A DNA stretch of 20,356 nucleotides, from NCBI GenBank assembly GCA_004151065.3, contig NWUY0300010415.1, positions 15,434 through 35,789 on the forward strand, read 5' to 3'. A model generated the notes under the pieces. That model saw nothing but the letters and a program-made list of their open reading frames with translations, had not been told where the DNA came from and ran no database searches. Source of the stretch: Larix sibirica (Eukaryota > Streptophyta > Pinopsida > Pinales > Pinaceae). Below are positions 10,324 to 18,964 of the stretch, one piece after another (the stretch's first letter is position 1; each line of letters begins with the position of its first letter). The translations under genes were made by a program, and so were the position numbers.

Positions 10324-10644
10324 TTGTAAGAAATATTTGATGTTGATAATGAGAGCGCCAGGAACAGGGGGCACAATGAACTATTCCTCGTATTTCCAAA
10401 CTTGAAGATCACCCACCCCATCATGAAGCATAACAATTAGCATATCTCCATCTGAATGGGGTTAAGCCCATTAACCAAATCTGGCTCGAGGCAAGGAGGG
10501 TAATAATTGATTTTGAGTTGGAGCAATGGTTCCTTGTTGAGGGTTTGGATATAATTTGGGTCTATCCCTCAACCCTCATAAAGAAGACCCTGCAACTTCT
10601 CCATAAGCCCCATTACCTGCTAGCCGTATTTTTCATATGTTTCT

Positions 10645-10743
10645 CTACATAATGCATACAATAATGTATTATAACGGATGTAAGCCCATTATCAAGGTTT
10701 CAAATATCACACACAAAACATATATGTGTGTACATAGTTGTAC
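10645..10743 (-). other. Dioxygenase intron 2 (GT-AG, 99 bp)
   Basis: The donor is ATACAA|GTACAA and the acceptor is TATGTAG|AGAAAC. Exon 2 is 257 bp and leaves two bases; the join completes a Lys codon and gives 'TYKETYEKYG', which fits the family. Phase and borders are intact despite the stops in the flanking exons. Confidence 0.8.
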
Positions 10744-11000
10744 TTGTATGTGGAGGTTGTTATAAGCCCATGCTCAACTGCTTTGCCCCACGATGGAAAA
10801 ATGTAATGAACAAGGACATCAACCCAGTCTAGGATTGTGTCATCGTAGATGTGAAAGAACCGACCATAGCCTTCAAGCATTATAGTACCATGCCTCACAG
10901 GGCAGTGTTTCCATTTCTCTTACAGGGAAATATCAAAGAACTCCAGTGAAGCTCATTTTACACTCTCCAACAATGACAAAGGTATGCCATGATTTATTAT

Positions 11001-11110
11001 CTCCATAGCAATTGAAAACCCATGAAATCAGAAGGCCAAACAATAACGCAGTTGGTTGGATGATCAACACATAAATGAAAAAAATGAAAAAATTATGATT
11101 GTCATCATAC
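11001..11110 (-). other. Dioxygenase intron 1 (GT-AG, 110 bp)
   Basis: The donor is CAA|GTATGA and the acceptor is ATGGAG|ATAATA. Removing it joins 'WGFFQ' to 'IINHGIP' in phase 0, exactly as the family motif requires. This shows the copy came from genomic DNA rather than from a processed transcript. Confidence 0.85.
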
Positions 11111-11497
11111 TTGAAAGAAACCCCATTCATGGGATACTTGGGTTATTTGGCTCAAAGTCTTGAAGCATTGATCAATGTCTTCTAGACATGTTAGATCTAT
11201 GATGGGTAGCGACTGCTGCACTTGAAGAAGGAGGGATGGCATCTGATCGAAAGGAAGGATGTACAGTGTAGGGACTTCCTTCACTTGCCTTTCATGTAGT
11301 GTATGCACAAGATCAATTGGTCTATGGAGTATTTCAACTTGCCTAAGAAGAGTGTCCATGGCAACCTTTACAACAAGTTTGTTTGTCTGCAATGACATTG
11401 GCCCCATAGGCCCCTTAATTTTGGATCTTGAAAGACTGCAAATATTTGCCTTGATCAATTCTGCTAATTTAAATTAACATGGATTTTTTTGTAAGAG

Positions 11498-11504
11498 ATA
11501 TATA
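11498..11504 (-). promoter_or_regulatory. Possible TATA box of the dioxygenase remnant
   Basis: The minus strand reads CTATATATCTC here, about 88 bp before the first in-frame ATG at 11410. In AT-rich DNA such a match is weak evidence. Confidence 0.25.
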
Positions 11505-12180
11505 GCTCAGGGCAAAAAGGTCGAAGGTGAGAAGAATTAGTGATGAAAAGTGCAACACAATCAATCCTTCCAAGCTTTCTTGCAACACTTACCTATAATC
11601 AATGACACATAGGCTCAATGTGCTTCCATGCAGATTCGCCTAGCAATAATTCAAGAAGCCAATATATTTGCATATTTGATTAAATATAAGTAGATTGGTA
11701 GTCATCATTTATCATGTCCAATATATTTGCATATATGAGTAAATATAAGTTTTGACAGAGGCCAAACTTGTAAAATTTCATACTCACAACTTATCATGTT
11801 CAATATGTTTGCATCTCCGAGTAAATATTGTGTGCTCTATTTCATCATATTGTCTAATTTCTACATTGATTCCTCATTAAACATCAAAGTATCATGTAAT
11901 TTTTTTTAGTTTTGTGCCACTCTTCTTAGGGAAAACGTGATATATAATTGGATACATACCAAATTAAACTTTTTGTAAAATTTTGTAGCTAATTAGTTGG
12001 TTACTTTAGAGGATCCAGCCTCTTTGAAAATATCATAAATAAATTCATGTCAAAGAATAAAGAAAACCATGTGCATTTTGCCCAAGAATATTAGGAAAAA
12101 ATTGCACTAAAATCTTCAAGGTTCATAAATAAAATAATAACTTAAAACAATAGTCCTGACAGATGGAAATAAGTGAACTT
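11505..12180. other. Spacer between the two gene remnants, with short repeats
   Basis: No gene is seen. Three related copies of 'caatat.tttgcat' followed by 'gagtaaatat' start at about 11659, 11718 and 11799; the last two are also preceded by 'tatcatgt.caat'. Spacing is 59 and about 81 bp, so this is a loose array. Confidence 0.6.
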
Positions 12181-12501
12181 TCAAAAAGATGCAATAATAT
12201 CCAATGCATGCAAAATGGAAGTGCACATGGATAAAGCTAAAAAATTATCCAAACTCGCAAGACTTTGTTGAATGCCAGTAAGCTCTTTGCATAAATTAGT
12301 TAGTACAGGATGATAAACAACTTCAATGTAAGTATGAAAATCCCTCTCCATTCTTCCAGTCATACCATTAACTACAACAAAAGCAAACTCAATTATCTCT
12401 TGTGGACTAAGATGTGTACCCAAGTCACATGTTGCCTCAAAATCAATCACAACAATCACAACGAAGTACTAAAAATCTTGGAATTGTGGTTCCTGGGCAT
12501 T
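12181..12501 (-). pseudogene. ERI1-like DEDDh 3'-5' exonuclease fragment
   Basis: The minus strand reads 'NAQEPQFQDF', a TAG, 'YFVVIVVIDFEATCDLG', 'PQEIIEFAFVVVNGMTG' and 'LCKELTGIQQSL', ending at a stop at 12181. This is the first part of the RNase T/ERI1 exonuclease domain: the DFE motif with the first two metal-binding acids, then the PQEIIEF and CKELTGI blocks. Such proteins trim 3' ends of small RNAs and of histone or ribosomal RNA. The later Asp and His-Asp motifs are absent from the flanking sequence on either side, so only about a third of a protein is present. The in-frame TAG sits where the family usually has Gln. A 9-bp duplication (gttgtgatt twice) inserts three residues just before DFE. 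After QQ the match weakens. Confidence 0.85.
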
Positions 12502-13440
12502 CTCTTAAGGGTGTAGTTTAAAGGGTACATTTTGAATACTACTTACTGTTGGCAATACATGGTCCCAATTCCTTTTACCAGTATGTCCCTGCTTCAATGT
12601 CTGTGTTGGGTATGTATGAAAATTGAAAGCTTACAAAAAAATACACAAGGGTAGCTGCTACAATCACATATATAGTCTTTATATAACCTTCATTGAAAGG
12701 TAGTACATATCCATGGGGATTTGGTACACTGTTAGAATCAAGTGTGCCAAATCAAAACAAATATCTCTCGCTCTTTATTACTATGCAAATTCCAACATTG
12801 TCATAAAAGTTGAAACCTGCAATTCTATTCGGTGATCACATTAAAGGAACCTCATGGTTTCTTATCATTCGCTCTGCAGTGTCATGGAGAAAAAGTTAGA
12901 AAATCAACCAATGTCATGGAGAAAAAGTTAGAAAATCAACCAGAAAAAAACAATCATTTAAACTATACATTCCTAACCCAATGACTTATTGTATCTTTGT
13001 TTTCTTTAACTTTATGTTTAAGCCCAAAAAAAAACGAATTTACAACTGTCTAGACCCTTCAATATTTCTCAAGAGTGGTTGATACTATAAAAAAGAGACT
13101 TAAATGAAAGCACAAATGTCTGAAGTGAATTCAAAACCAATTAGACACGTGAAGAAAACATTTGTACCACATTAAAAATTGTTGTGACCAAATTGCAAAC
13201 AACACGTTTCCTGCTTTAGAATCAAATGGCAATTAGATAAATTAAAAACAACATGCGTGCTAAAATCTTAAATCTTGCAAATGAAAAAAACTCACTTTTG
13301 AAAAACTTGCTAACCCTTACTTCCCATTTCAAGTGTAAATGAAGATTATAGAAGTGCTCGGTAATGCTTATGTTGCACGCTTAAAGATATCCTAAATTAA
13401 AACATAGAATAACAAAGAAAATCCTTCATAAGTTGCATAT
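12502..13440. other. Intergenic, AT-rich
   Basis: No coding similarity is recognised apart from the adjoining remnants. It contains the 32-bp duplication listed separately. Confidence 0.5.
12880..12943. repeat. Nearly perfect 32-bp tandem duplication
   Basis: Two adjacent copies at 12880-12911 and 12912-12943 begin 'tgtcatggagaaaaagttag' and differ only at the last base. The near identity contrasts with the worn repeats elsewhere in the window and points to a recent slippage event. Confidence 0.95.
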
Positions 13441-13660
13441 CTATAATAAGTCAGTGCTGCATGTAACAAGGTTGAGGATGTTCAATTTTGAATTAATGAT
13501 TTTGGGTAACTTCTCAATGACACGAGGGATGTAGTTATTATTCACTTGCATCAAAGTAAACAAATTAAACAAAATTGAAACCCAACAACATTGCACATTG
13601 GATGTGAGAGGCACGCCTTCAAAATTAAATAATTACAAAGCTTTAAACATTTTACAGTAA
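13440..13660 (-). pseudogene. Possible leucine-rich repeat remnant
   Basis: One minus-strand frame, with a TAA after 'MFKAL', reads 'LFNFEGVPLTSN', 'SILFNLFTLMQVNNNYIP' and 'IEKLPKIINSKLNILNL'. The spacing of leucines, 'LFNL' and 'IP..IEKLP' recalls the leucine-rich part of plant NLR immune receptors. There is no NB-ARC domain nearby, and the match is by eye only. It could equally be chance in AT-rich DNA. Confidence 0.25.
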
Positions 13661-15040
13661 AGTGACCATGTATCGTAAGCTCCAATAGCCAGAGTTAGCC
13701 ATAGTCTTGACAATCCATAAATTCAACCTACAATCCTTCACAAGTTGACATATACAAAAATAAGCAATGTAAATATACACCACTTGAAAAGCCTCCATCA
13801 AAATTTGAAACAAACAACACCTTAATTTGATGAAAATGATTGTTGAAGTATACTCTCGACCTTAAAGGTCCATGTCTCAAGTAGAACAATCTATCTTCTA
13901 ATTTATGCACAAACAATCATAACTTTTGGGACCGTGCACCATGAAAAATTTGGTTGAAAGAATTAGGGTATTGTCACATAAGACACAAAATAATCTTTCG
14001 ATTATAGATATAAGAACTTCAATAAATTGATGAAAGACAAACATGCATCTGAAGCTCCACTCTTTGTGGCCAAGGCAAGCAGGAAGTTAATGTTGTTATT
14101 TTTATTTCTTTACCCACTAGACATTATTATAACCAATAACCTTTAATTTTGCTAAAGTTTCCCAACTTGAAAAAAAGGAATTATACATGAGATAAAAATT
14201 ACTTAAGCTATGTGATGATGACATGAGTCCAGACACCATTAGTAATGTGCGACCAGACCTGTGGAAGTAAGTGTAATTAAAAGCTTCAGAATCAATCAAC
14301 CATGGAAAGAAACAACATCAATAGCATTGAAAGCAAATTACCATATGTGTTGTAACATAGGGATCAAGAGGTTGCTAGTTTGCTCTATAGGGGTCACGGT
14401 AAGAAGTGGGGTAAAGTGCAATTTCAATCAAAGAAGGATTTGGTTATGATGTGTACCTAATAAATGCATTTGCTTTATAATCCTAATGTACTAATCCTAG
14501 TGTACAATATATCATGTATTTTTTAAATGTAATATATTAAATTGCATTAGTGTATTATATTAAATTGTATTAGTAGACGTTGATGTTGAACACAGTTTTA
14601 TCTCAAGTCATCCACCAAGGCTCAACTTCCTCAAATGTAGGAAGAGGTTTGGGCAAGGTACAACTCCTAGGTGATTTTGACAAAAATATCCCCCACTATC
14701 ATAGCAGCAACTTAGCTTAATGAAGTGCTTATGTTTAATGGAGGGTTGTTTCACCCGCACAAGATGCCCACTTGTGCCCGACCGCTTTGGTCAAGTTCGA
14801 ATGCTTCTAAATTTGTAATAAAACTTAAAAGGAAGCAGTTTCAAAATGAAGAGAAAAATGTATATTAGTAGACATCTATGTAATCCCTTGCCAATATGAT
14901 CCTTGAACTTTAGGCTCATAGCCTGACAGTATTACCAACACAGATGCTTTTGTGGAAATAAAATTAAATGCCTTCTTTGCAATCAAAATTAGGTTGATAA
15001 GTTATTGAAAACCACAATCAACTAATTTACCATAGAAGTG
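13661..15040. other. Intergenic, AT-rich
   Basis: No gene is recognised. Open frames on the minus strand at 13728-13916 and 14117-14299 match nothing I know. A 23-bp imperfect tandem pair ('atattaaattg.attagt' at 14534 and 14557) is the only clear internal structure. Confidence 0.5.
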
Positions 15041-15044
15041 TTTG

Positions 15045-15165
15045 TATTCATCTCCAAGCTATTTAATATGAACATAAAACGTTCTATTCATCTTTGGGTT
15101 GTTTAATATGCATAAAAAAACATTTTATTCAACTTTCAGTTGTTTAATATGCGTCCCATAACAAG
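15045..15165. repeat. Three-copy tandem array, about 40-bp period
   Basis: Copies begin with 'tattca' at 15045, 15085 and 15126, each followed by a 'ttgtttaatatg'-like core and, in the first two, 'cataaaa'. The period is 40-41 bp. The copies differ at many positions. Confidence 0.7.
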
Positions 15166-15240
15166 ATGAATGTGTCTAGAATTGATTAAAAACACCAAAC
15201 AACTACAAAATTTCCCAAGCATATATAAATTTTCCTCGAC

Positions 15241-15457
15241 ACTCGTAAATTCACCCCTGGCGATGAAATAAAAACCCCAAGCACTGCAAATTCGCCCCGG
15301 GCAATGAATAAATACCCCAGGCGCTGCAAATTCACCCCGAGCAATGTAAATTCACCCTAGGCAATGATAAAAATACTTCAGGCACTGCAAATTCGCCCCA
15401 GGCAATGAAATAATACCTTGAGTACTGCAAATTCACCCCAAGCAATGTAAATTAGTC
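15241..15457. repeat. Minisatellite, 40-42-bp units with an inner subrepeat
   Basis: Units start with 'act.g.aaattc.cccc' at 15241, 15283, 15323, 15384 and 15424. The usual unit is a 'ctgcaaattc.cccc' part, then 'gcaatga', then an A-rich part and 'cc.caggc'. The third unit is 61 bp because it holds an extra 'gcaatgtaaattcaccctag' subunit, and the last repeats the 'gcaatgtaaatt' ending. The units are far richer in GC than the flanks. Spacings are 42, 40, 61 and 40 bp. Confidence 0.85.
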
Positions 15458-16585
15458 CCTGTAGAGATGGATTTCACCAAACATGAAGTTAATTTTTTTC
15501 TTCGTGTGGTTAATTCAGATGTCACCACGATTTAATAACAACAATTAAACGAAGTATGGTGCATGTGTGATTAAACCACCATAGTATTGAACAACAATGC
15601 AATGCAGTGACAAAAATGGCGGAAACAAAGACATTGACACTAGGATTTTACCTTGGAAACCCAAATGGGAAAACCAACATTCATGAGAAATTATAATTGA
15701 CCAGAAATTTATCACAAGGGTGAGTTATGCACTCTCATACGAGATTTTGATGCGTTGTTACTCAATAGCAATATTGCAGGTACCATGGCTCATACAACAT
15801 TATGCTCATTCATGGATAGGCACAATAAATCCTTCATTCATCGATTTTCGAGTCGTCTGCTTCATCGATCCCTCTTCTCTGTCAATGCCCTTCTTCTTCC
15901 CAAGCTTTAATTCTCCCTTTGGTTGGCTTCCCCTTCTTCGTCAAGCCAACACCCTTTAATAGAGTTTCCTGGAATGCCAACCATCAAGGTGATTCATTTC
16001 ACCTTCTTGAGGATTTTTTGCCCTTCGTCTTCCAACTCAAGGATGAAATTGATTTTGTCAAAATTATATTTTGATTACAAAGTTGTAATAAGATTTGTTT
16101 CGGATCACAATACCATCAAATCATTGGACCAAGGGCCTAGAAGTAAAACAACTACACTTTGGCCATAGTCAACAAAGGAACAATCTACACACTTGGTTTT
16201 CAAGCATGTTTGGGTGAATTACAGGCTACTCACATCCACTAAGCATGACAAGAACAACAAAATCCTAAGACATATTTTGAAATGCATTATGGCTGTAAAT
16301 AGACACCAAGTTGCAAAAAAGCACAACCTTTTACCTTATAATTATAATATATCAAAAGACATAAATGCTCAATAGGATTTAGAATAATTATTAAGAATTT
16401 ATAGCCATCGACACATGACAACATAAGATGACCAGTTCCCATATTTTAAGCATAGAATAGAGCAACCATAACTCCACAAATAAATTACTCTTTATTATTT
16501 AGACTTAAGGCAAGGTCGAGATTCCAACATCATGTTGCATCTTGCAATAGAACGTATTTTGCTTAGGATAGAACAACAACAAAAA
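15458..16585. other. Intergenic, one possible transposon motif
   Basis: No gene is recognised. The text near 15640-15680 ('cactaggattttacc', 'ggaaacccaaatgggaaaa') resembles a phrase common in plant repetitive DNA, but I cannot assign it. 15840-15960 is rich in pyrimidines on the plus strand. Confidence 0.4.
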
Positions 16586-16589
16586 TTGA

Positions 16590-16695
16590 TCAATGACAGG
16601 CTGAAAAGTTCATCAAGCATATCAAGGAAGTGCATCGATGGGTGCAAGAGGACATTGCAGACGACTTGGTGAAGCACCAAATACCTGCAGCTAGT
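16590..16695 (+). pseudogene. Weak Ty3/gypsy integrase-like fragment
   Basis: A plus-strand frame reads 'AEKFIKHIKEVHRWVQEDIA' and ends at TAA. The AE-F-----H--V---I pattern is like the helix after the integrase core in gypsy polyproteins ('...kLHe.Vr..Ie...'). Nothing upstream or downstream supports it clearly, and it lies on the strand opposite to the chromovirus fragment that follows. Confidence 0.3.
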
Positions 16696-16699
16696 TAAC

Positions 16700-17495
16700 A
16701 TCTACAAAAATGGTCTGCAACCAACTAACACCTATAGGAAGGATGCTTCCCTAAAATAGAGTATCCACTGCCAGCATGCTTAATTTATTATATCGAATAA
16801 ATTAAATAGGACATACGGAAATTTTATACATTGAAACACAAAACCAAGAGAAATCTAACAGGAAATAAGGCTTCCTTATTCAATTAGTTCAACAATTACA
16901 AGGGAGGCCAATTTCAGTTCTTCGAGCTAAGAATTCCCTCATTCACATGCAATCGTGACTATTTCCAACTCGATTTCTTCTATGCACGCTCACCGACTGA
17001 TTCTTGTCGCAATTTTTGGGTGTGCGTTCAATTTCTCTTCCATGGTCTCAAGCCAACCTTCCTCCAGAGTGAACCTCCTCAATCATCCTTTTGATTTCCC
17101 TTTAAAATCATTTCTTCATGCCTTGGTTGGAATGTAAATTGATTCGGTGGTTGCTATAACCATTTGGCAAATCGATTTCCATGCTTAGGAGTATGCCCAT
17201 GAATGGTTTCCCAAACTCCTTGGCCATGTTTATTTGCAACCACAATCCATCTAATATGTAGCTAATGAATTGCAACAATAACATGTAGGCAATGTGTCCA
17301 CGAGGAAATATGCGTATGTAGCATCTTATTCCACCTATAAAAGTTAACTCAAGAAACTTAAATATTTTGTTGGGTTGATGCAGATTACCGAAACCCAACG
17401 ATGCTCCTGCATCATACATCCTTGGTAAGAAAACATTATCTTCCAGCTCATGTGGATGCAATGAAAAAACTGATAGATGGAGAAGACCATCATAG
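16700..17495. other. Region beyond the chromodomain, LTR not delimited
   Basis: This lies 3' of the minus-strand chromovirus and should hold its polypurine tract and 3' LTR if they survive. A 117-codon minus-strand open frame at 17108-17461 starts shortly after the chromodomain but matches no known domain. No paired LTR exists within the window to define ends. The plus-strand frame 16955-17137 has a hydrophobic beginning but no other support. Confidence 0.4.
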
Positions 17496-17499
17496 GCAT

Positions 17500-17633
17500 G
17501 CTAATACCTACTTGGAAACCCAGGATGCATCCTCTAGACCCTTGTTCTTCCACTAAACTAAATATTAAAAATATTCCTTATGGTGGCTTCTTCTGCTAAC
17601 CCTTTTAGCCAAAACTTGTTCTACTTCCTCCAC
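17500..17633 (-). pseudogene. Chromodomain remnant of the chromovirus integrase
   Basis: One minus-strand frame reads 'VEEVEQVLAKRVSRRSHHKE', 'YF', a stop, 'YLV', a stop, 'WKNKGLEDASWVSK'. The pattern VEx-IL-xR, YLVKWK and the aromatic W in D-SWV are the defining chromodomain elements. Two stops fall inside it. The preceding integrase tail is in a different frame. Confidence 0.85.
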
Positions 17634-17639
17634 TAGTTA

Positions 17640-18221
17640 GCAGCTGCTTTTTCCATGCTTTGACGGTACCCAAATCATCATCCTCCCCACCTTTGTGGAA
17701 CTCATACAAATCATCAACGTTAAATATTGGGGAGATATCAAAGGTCTTTGGCAATTCAAGTTTGTAAGCATTATAAAAAAAATCCTCAAAATATTGCATG
17801 GTCGATTCTCCTTGTATTTAAGTTTGTTGTATGTTCTCTTGGGGAACTTTTATTTTCTCGAATGTGCCATTACCAACTCACCTTCCTTAAAAACTTTCCA
17901 TCTTCTCTGTAGATCTTCCCTTTGTTTGTACCATGCATTGCTTTGTTGTAAATTTTGTTTAACTTGTTCTTGCATTTCCTGCATACCTTTTGCAAATTCA
18001 CTTACATCAACGCTCCTGCCAGTCTCCATATTCGACAAATTAAGCAAATCTACAACTCCTCTGGGTGACCCGCCATAAAAAATATGAAAGAGACTTATTC
18101 CCATAGACCTATTTATTGAATCATTGTAGCTGAATTCACCCCATGCCGAAGCCAAATCCCATTGACCTGGTTTCCCCCCACTCAAGCTTCTCAACAAATT
18201 TCCAAGGCTCCATTTTACCAT
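17640..18221 (-). pseudogene. Chromovirus integrase C-terminal region
   Basis: The open segment 17850-18221 reads 'WSLGNLLRSL', 'GQWDLASAWGEFSYNDSINR', 'ISLFHIFYG', 'SNAWYKQREDLQRRW' and 'FKEGELVMAH', a close match to gypsy elements after the integrase core. A second segment, 17605-17799, continues with 'NAYKLELP' and 'DISPIFNVDDLYEF', the GPF/Y-like tail before the chromodomain. A frame change separates them. Confidence 0.9.
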
Positions 18222-18560
18222 CTTTGTCTTTCCATTGGTTTATGGATGATATGTGGAGCTACACAACATCTTGGAACCCATTTTTGTCCATAGTGTCCTC
18301 CAAAAATGTCCAAGGAACTGTGTATCTCTATTAGAAGTGGTACTCCTTGGCAGTACATGTAATCACAAACCTTGTGGAAAAAAAAAAGCAACCACTTCCA
18401 TGGCATCAGTGGTCTTTTTGCATGGTATAAAATGAGCCATCTTCAAAAACTTGTCTACCACCACCATCACATAATTATGACCTTTTGTGTTTTAGGCAAC
18501 CCCAAAACGAAGTCCATGCTTACATCCTCCCATGGATTCTAGAGTACCAGCAATGGAGTA
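18222..18560 (-). pseudogene. Chromovirus integrase core, two catalytic acids changed
   Basis: Motifs are 'PWEDVSMDFVLGLPKT' (first Asp kept, codon 18512-18514), 'MAHFIPCKKTTDAMEVV', 'TSNRDTQFLGHFWRTLW' where elements have SDRD (Asp to Asn, codon 18330-18332), and 'SSTYHP' followed by a stop and 'TNGKTK' where the family has HPQTDGQTE (Glu to Lys, codon 18222-18224). Thus two of the DDE residues are gone, both by changes that a G-to-A transition would explain. Frameshifts lie in between. Confidence 0.88.
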
Positions 18561-18589
18561 TAGAGCCCGGTGTTGTGACTTCGTCCATT

Positions 18590-18831
18590 TCCTAGCTGAC
18601 AAACTCTACAACACTCAACAAACCTCTGACATCCTTGTTGTTACTAGGCCAAAAGTATATATCCTTTACCAATGTCATGGTCTTATTACTACCAAAGTGG
18701 CCACCCAAAACTCCACTATGTAGCTCTCTCACAAGATTCAATCTCAACAAGCTTCGTGGAATGCATAACTTATGATTCTTGAACAAAAATACCTCTTGGA
18801 CATTGTAATCCAAAAATAGTGTTTTGTGCAT
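18590..18831 (-). pseudogene. Chromovirus integrase H2C2 zinc finger
   Basis: The frame at 18592-18831 contains 'NHKLCIPRSLLRLNLVREL', 'HSGVLGGHFGSNKT' and 'DIYFWP'. The two zinc-binding histidines are in ELH and GHFG. The cysteine pair appears as 'CCRVCQ', but in a shifted frame, so all four ligands survive at the DNA level and are separated by one frameshift. Confidence 0.88.
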
Positions 18832-18964
18832 GCTCCAGGGTGCTTTGCATGCTGCCCACGCTTTCTACAAAATCTGCGTCGCCTGCATAGAATTCTTTCA
18901 TACATTCCAAGCTAACAACCTCCACGGATAAAGTATTTAGGAGCATGATTCTTTGACTCAACAC

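Larger units (their letters stand above)
9972..11458 (-). pseudogene. 2-oxoglutarate/Fe(II)-dependent dioxygenase pseudogene, four exons
   Basis: Full-length remnant of a plant soluble dioxygenase of the DOXC type (DIOX_N plus 2OG-FeII_Oxy domains), enzymes that hydroxylate or demethylate hormones and specialised metabolites in the cytosol. Exon 1 (11111 up to about 11410 or 11458) has 'LPIIDLTCL' and 'EWGFFQ'. Exon 2 (10744-11000) has 'NHGIPLSLLE' and 'YGRFFHIYDDTILDW'. Exon 3 (10324-10644) has 'INYYPPC', 'HSDGD' (iron ligands His 10456-10458 and Asp 10450-10452) and 'PVPGALIIN'. Exon 4 (to the TAG at 9972) has 'NGKYKSVEH', with the third iron ligand at 10203-10205, and the 2OG-binding Arg in 'NRML' (usually RxS). 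In-frame stops: two in exon 2, three in exon 3, one in exon 4. One base is missing just before HSD, and the usual GD after 'IIN(I)' is KY. The start codon is uncertain: the frame opens at 11473 and its first ATG is at 11410. Substrate cannot be told. Confidence 0.93.

Noticed and set aside
10138-10374. 78-codon minus-strand frame as a separate gene
   Set aside because: Its first part is the end of dioxygenase exon 3, then it runs through intron 3 and into exon 4 in the wrong frame. It is not an independent gene.
10707-10898. 63-codon minus-strand frame as a small gene
   Set aside because: It is the 3' part of dioxygenase exon 2 plus some of intron 2; the Met is internal.
14780-14815. 'ggtcaagttcgaatgc' as a tRNA B box
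   Set aside because: No A box at a proper distance and no arm pairing around it.
16955-17137. 60-codon plus-strand frame with hydrophobic start, considered as a small secreted peptide
   Set aside because: No promoter, homology or composition bias supports it, and an open frame of this size is expected by chance.
17108-17461. 117-codon minus-strand open frame downstream of the chromodomain
   Set aside because: No domain is recognised. It may be part of the chromovirus 3' end but I cannot support a gene call.
17695-18078. 127-codon plus-strand open frame, the longest on that strand
   Set aside because: Antisense to the chromovirus integrase C-terminal region, with a leucine/cysteine-rich composition typical of a shadow frame.
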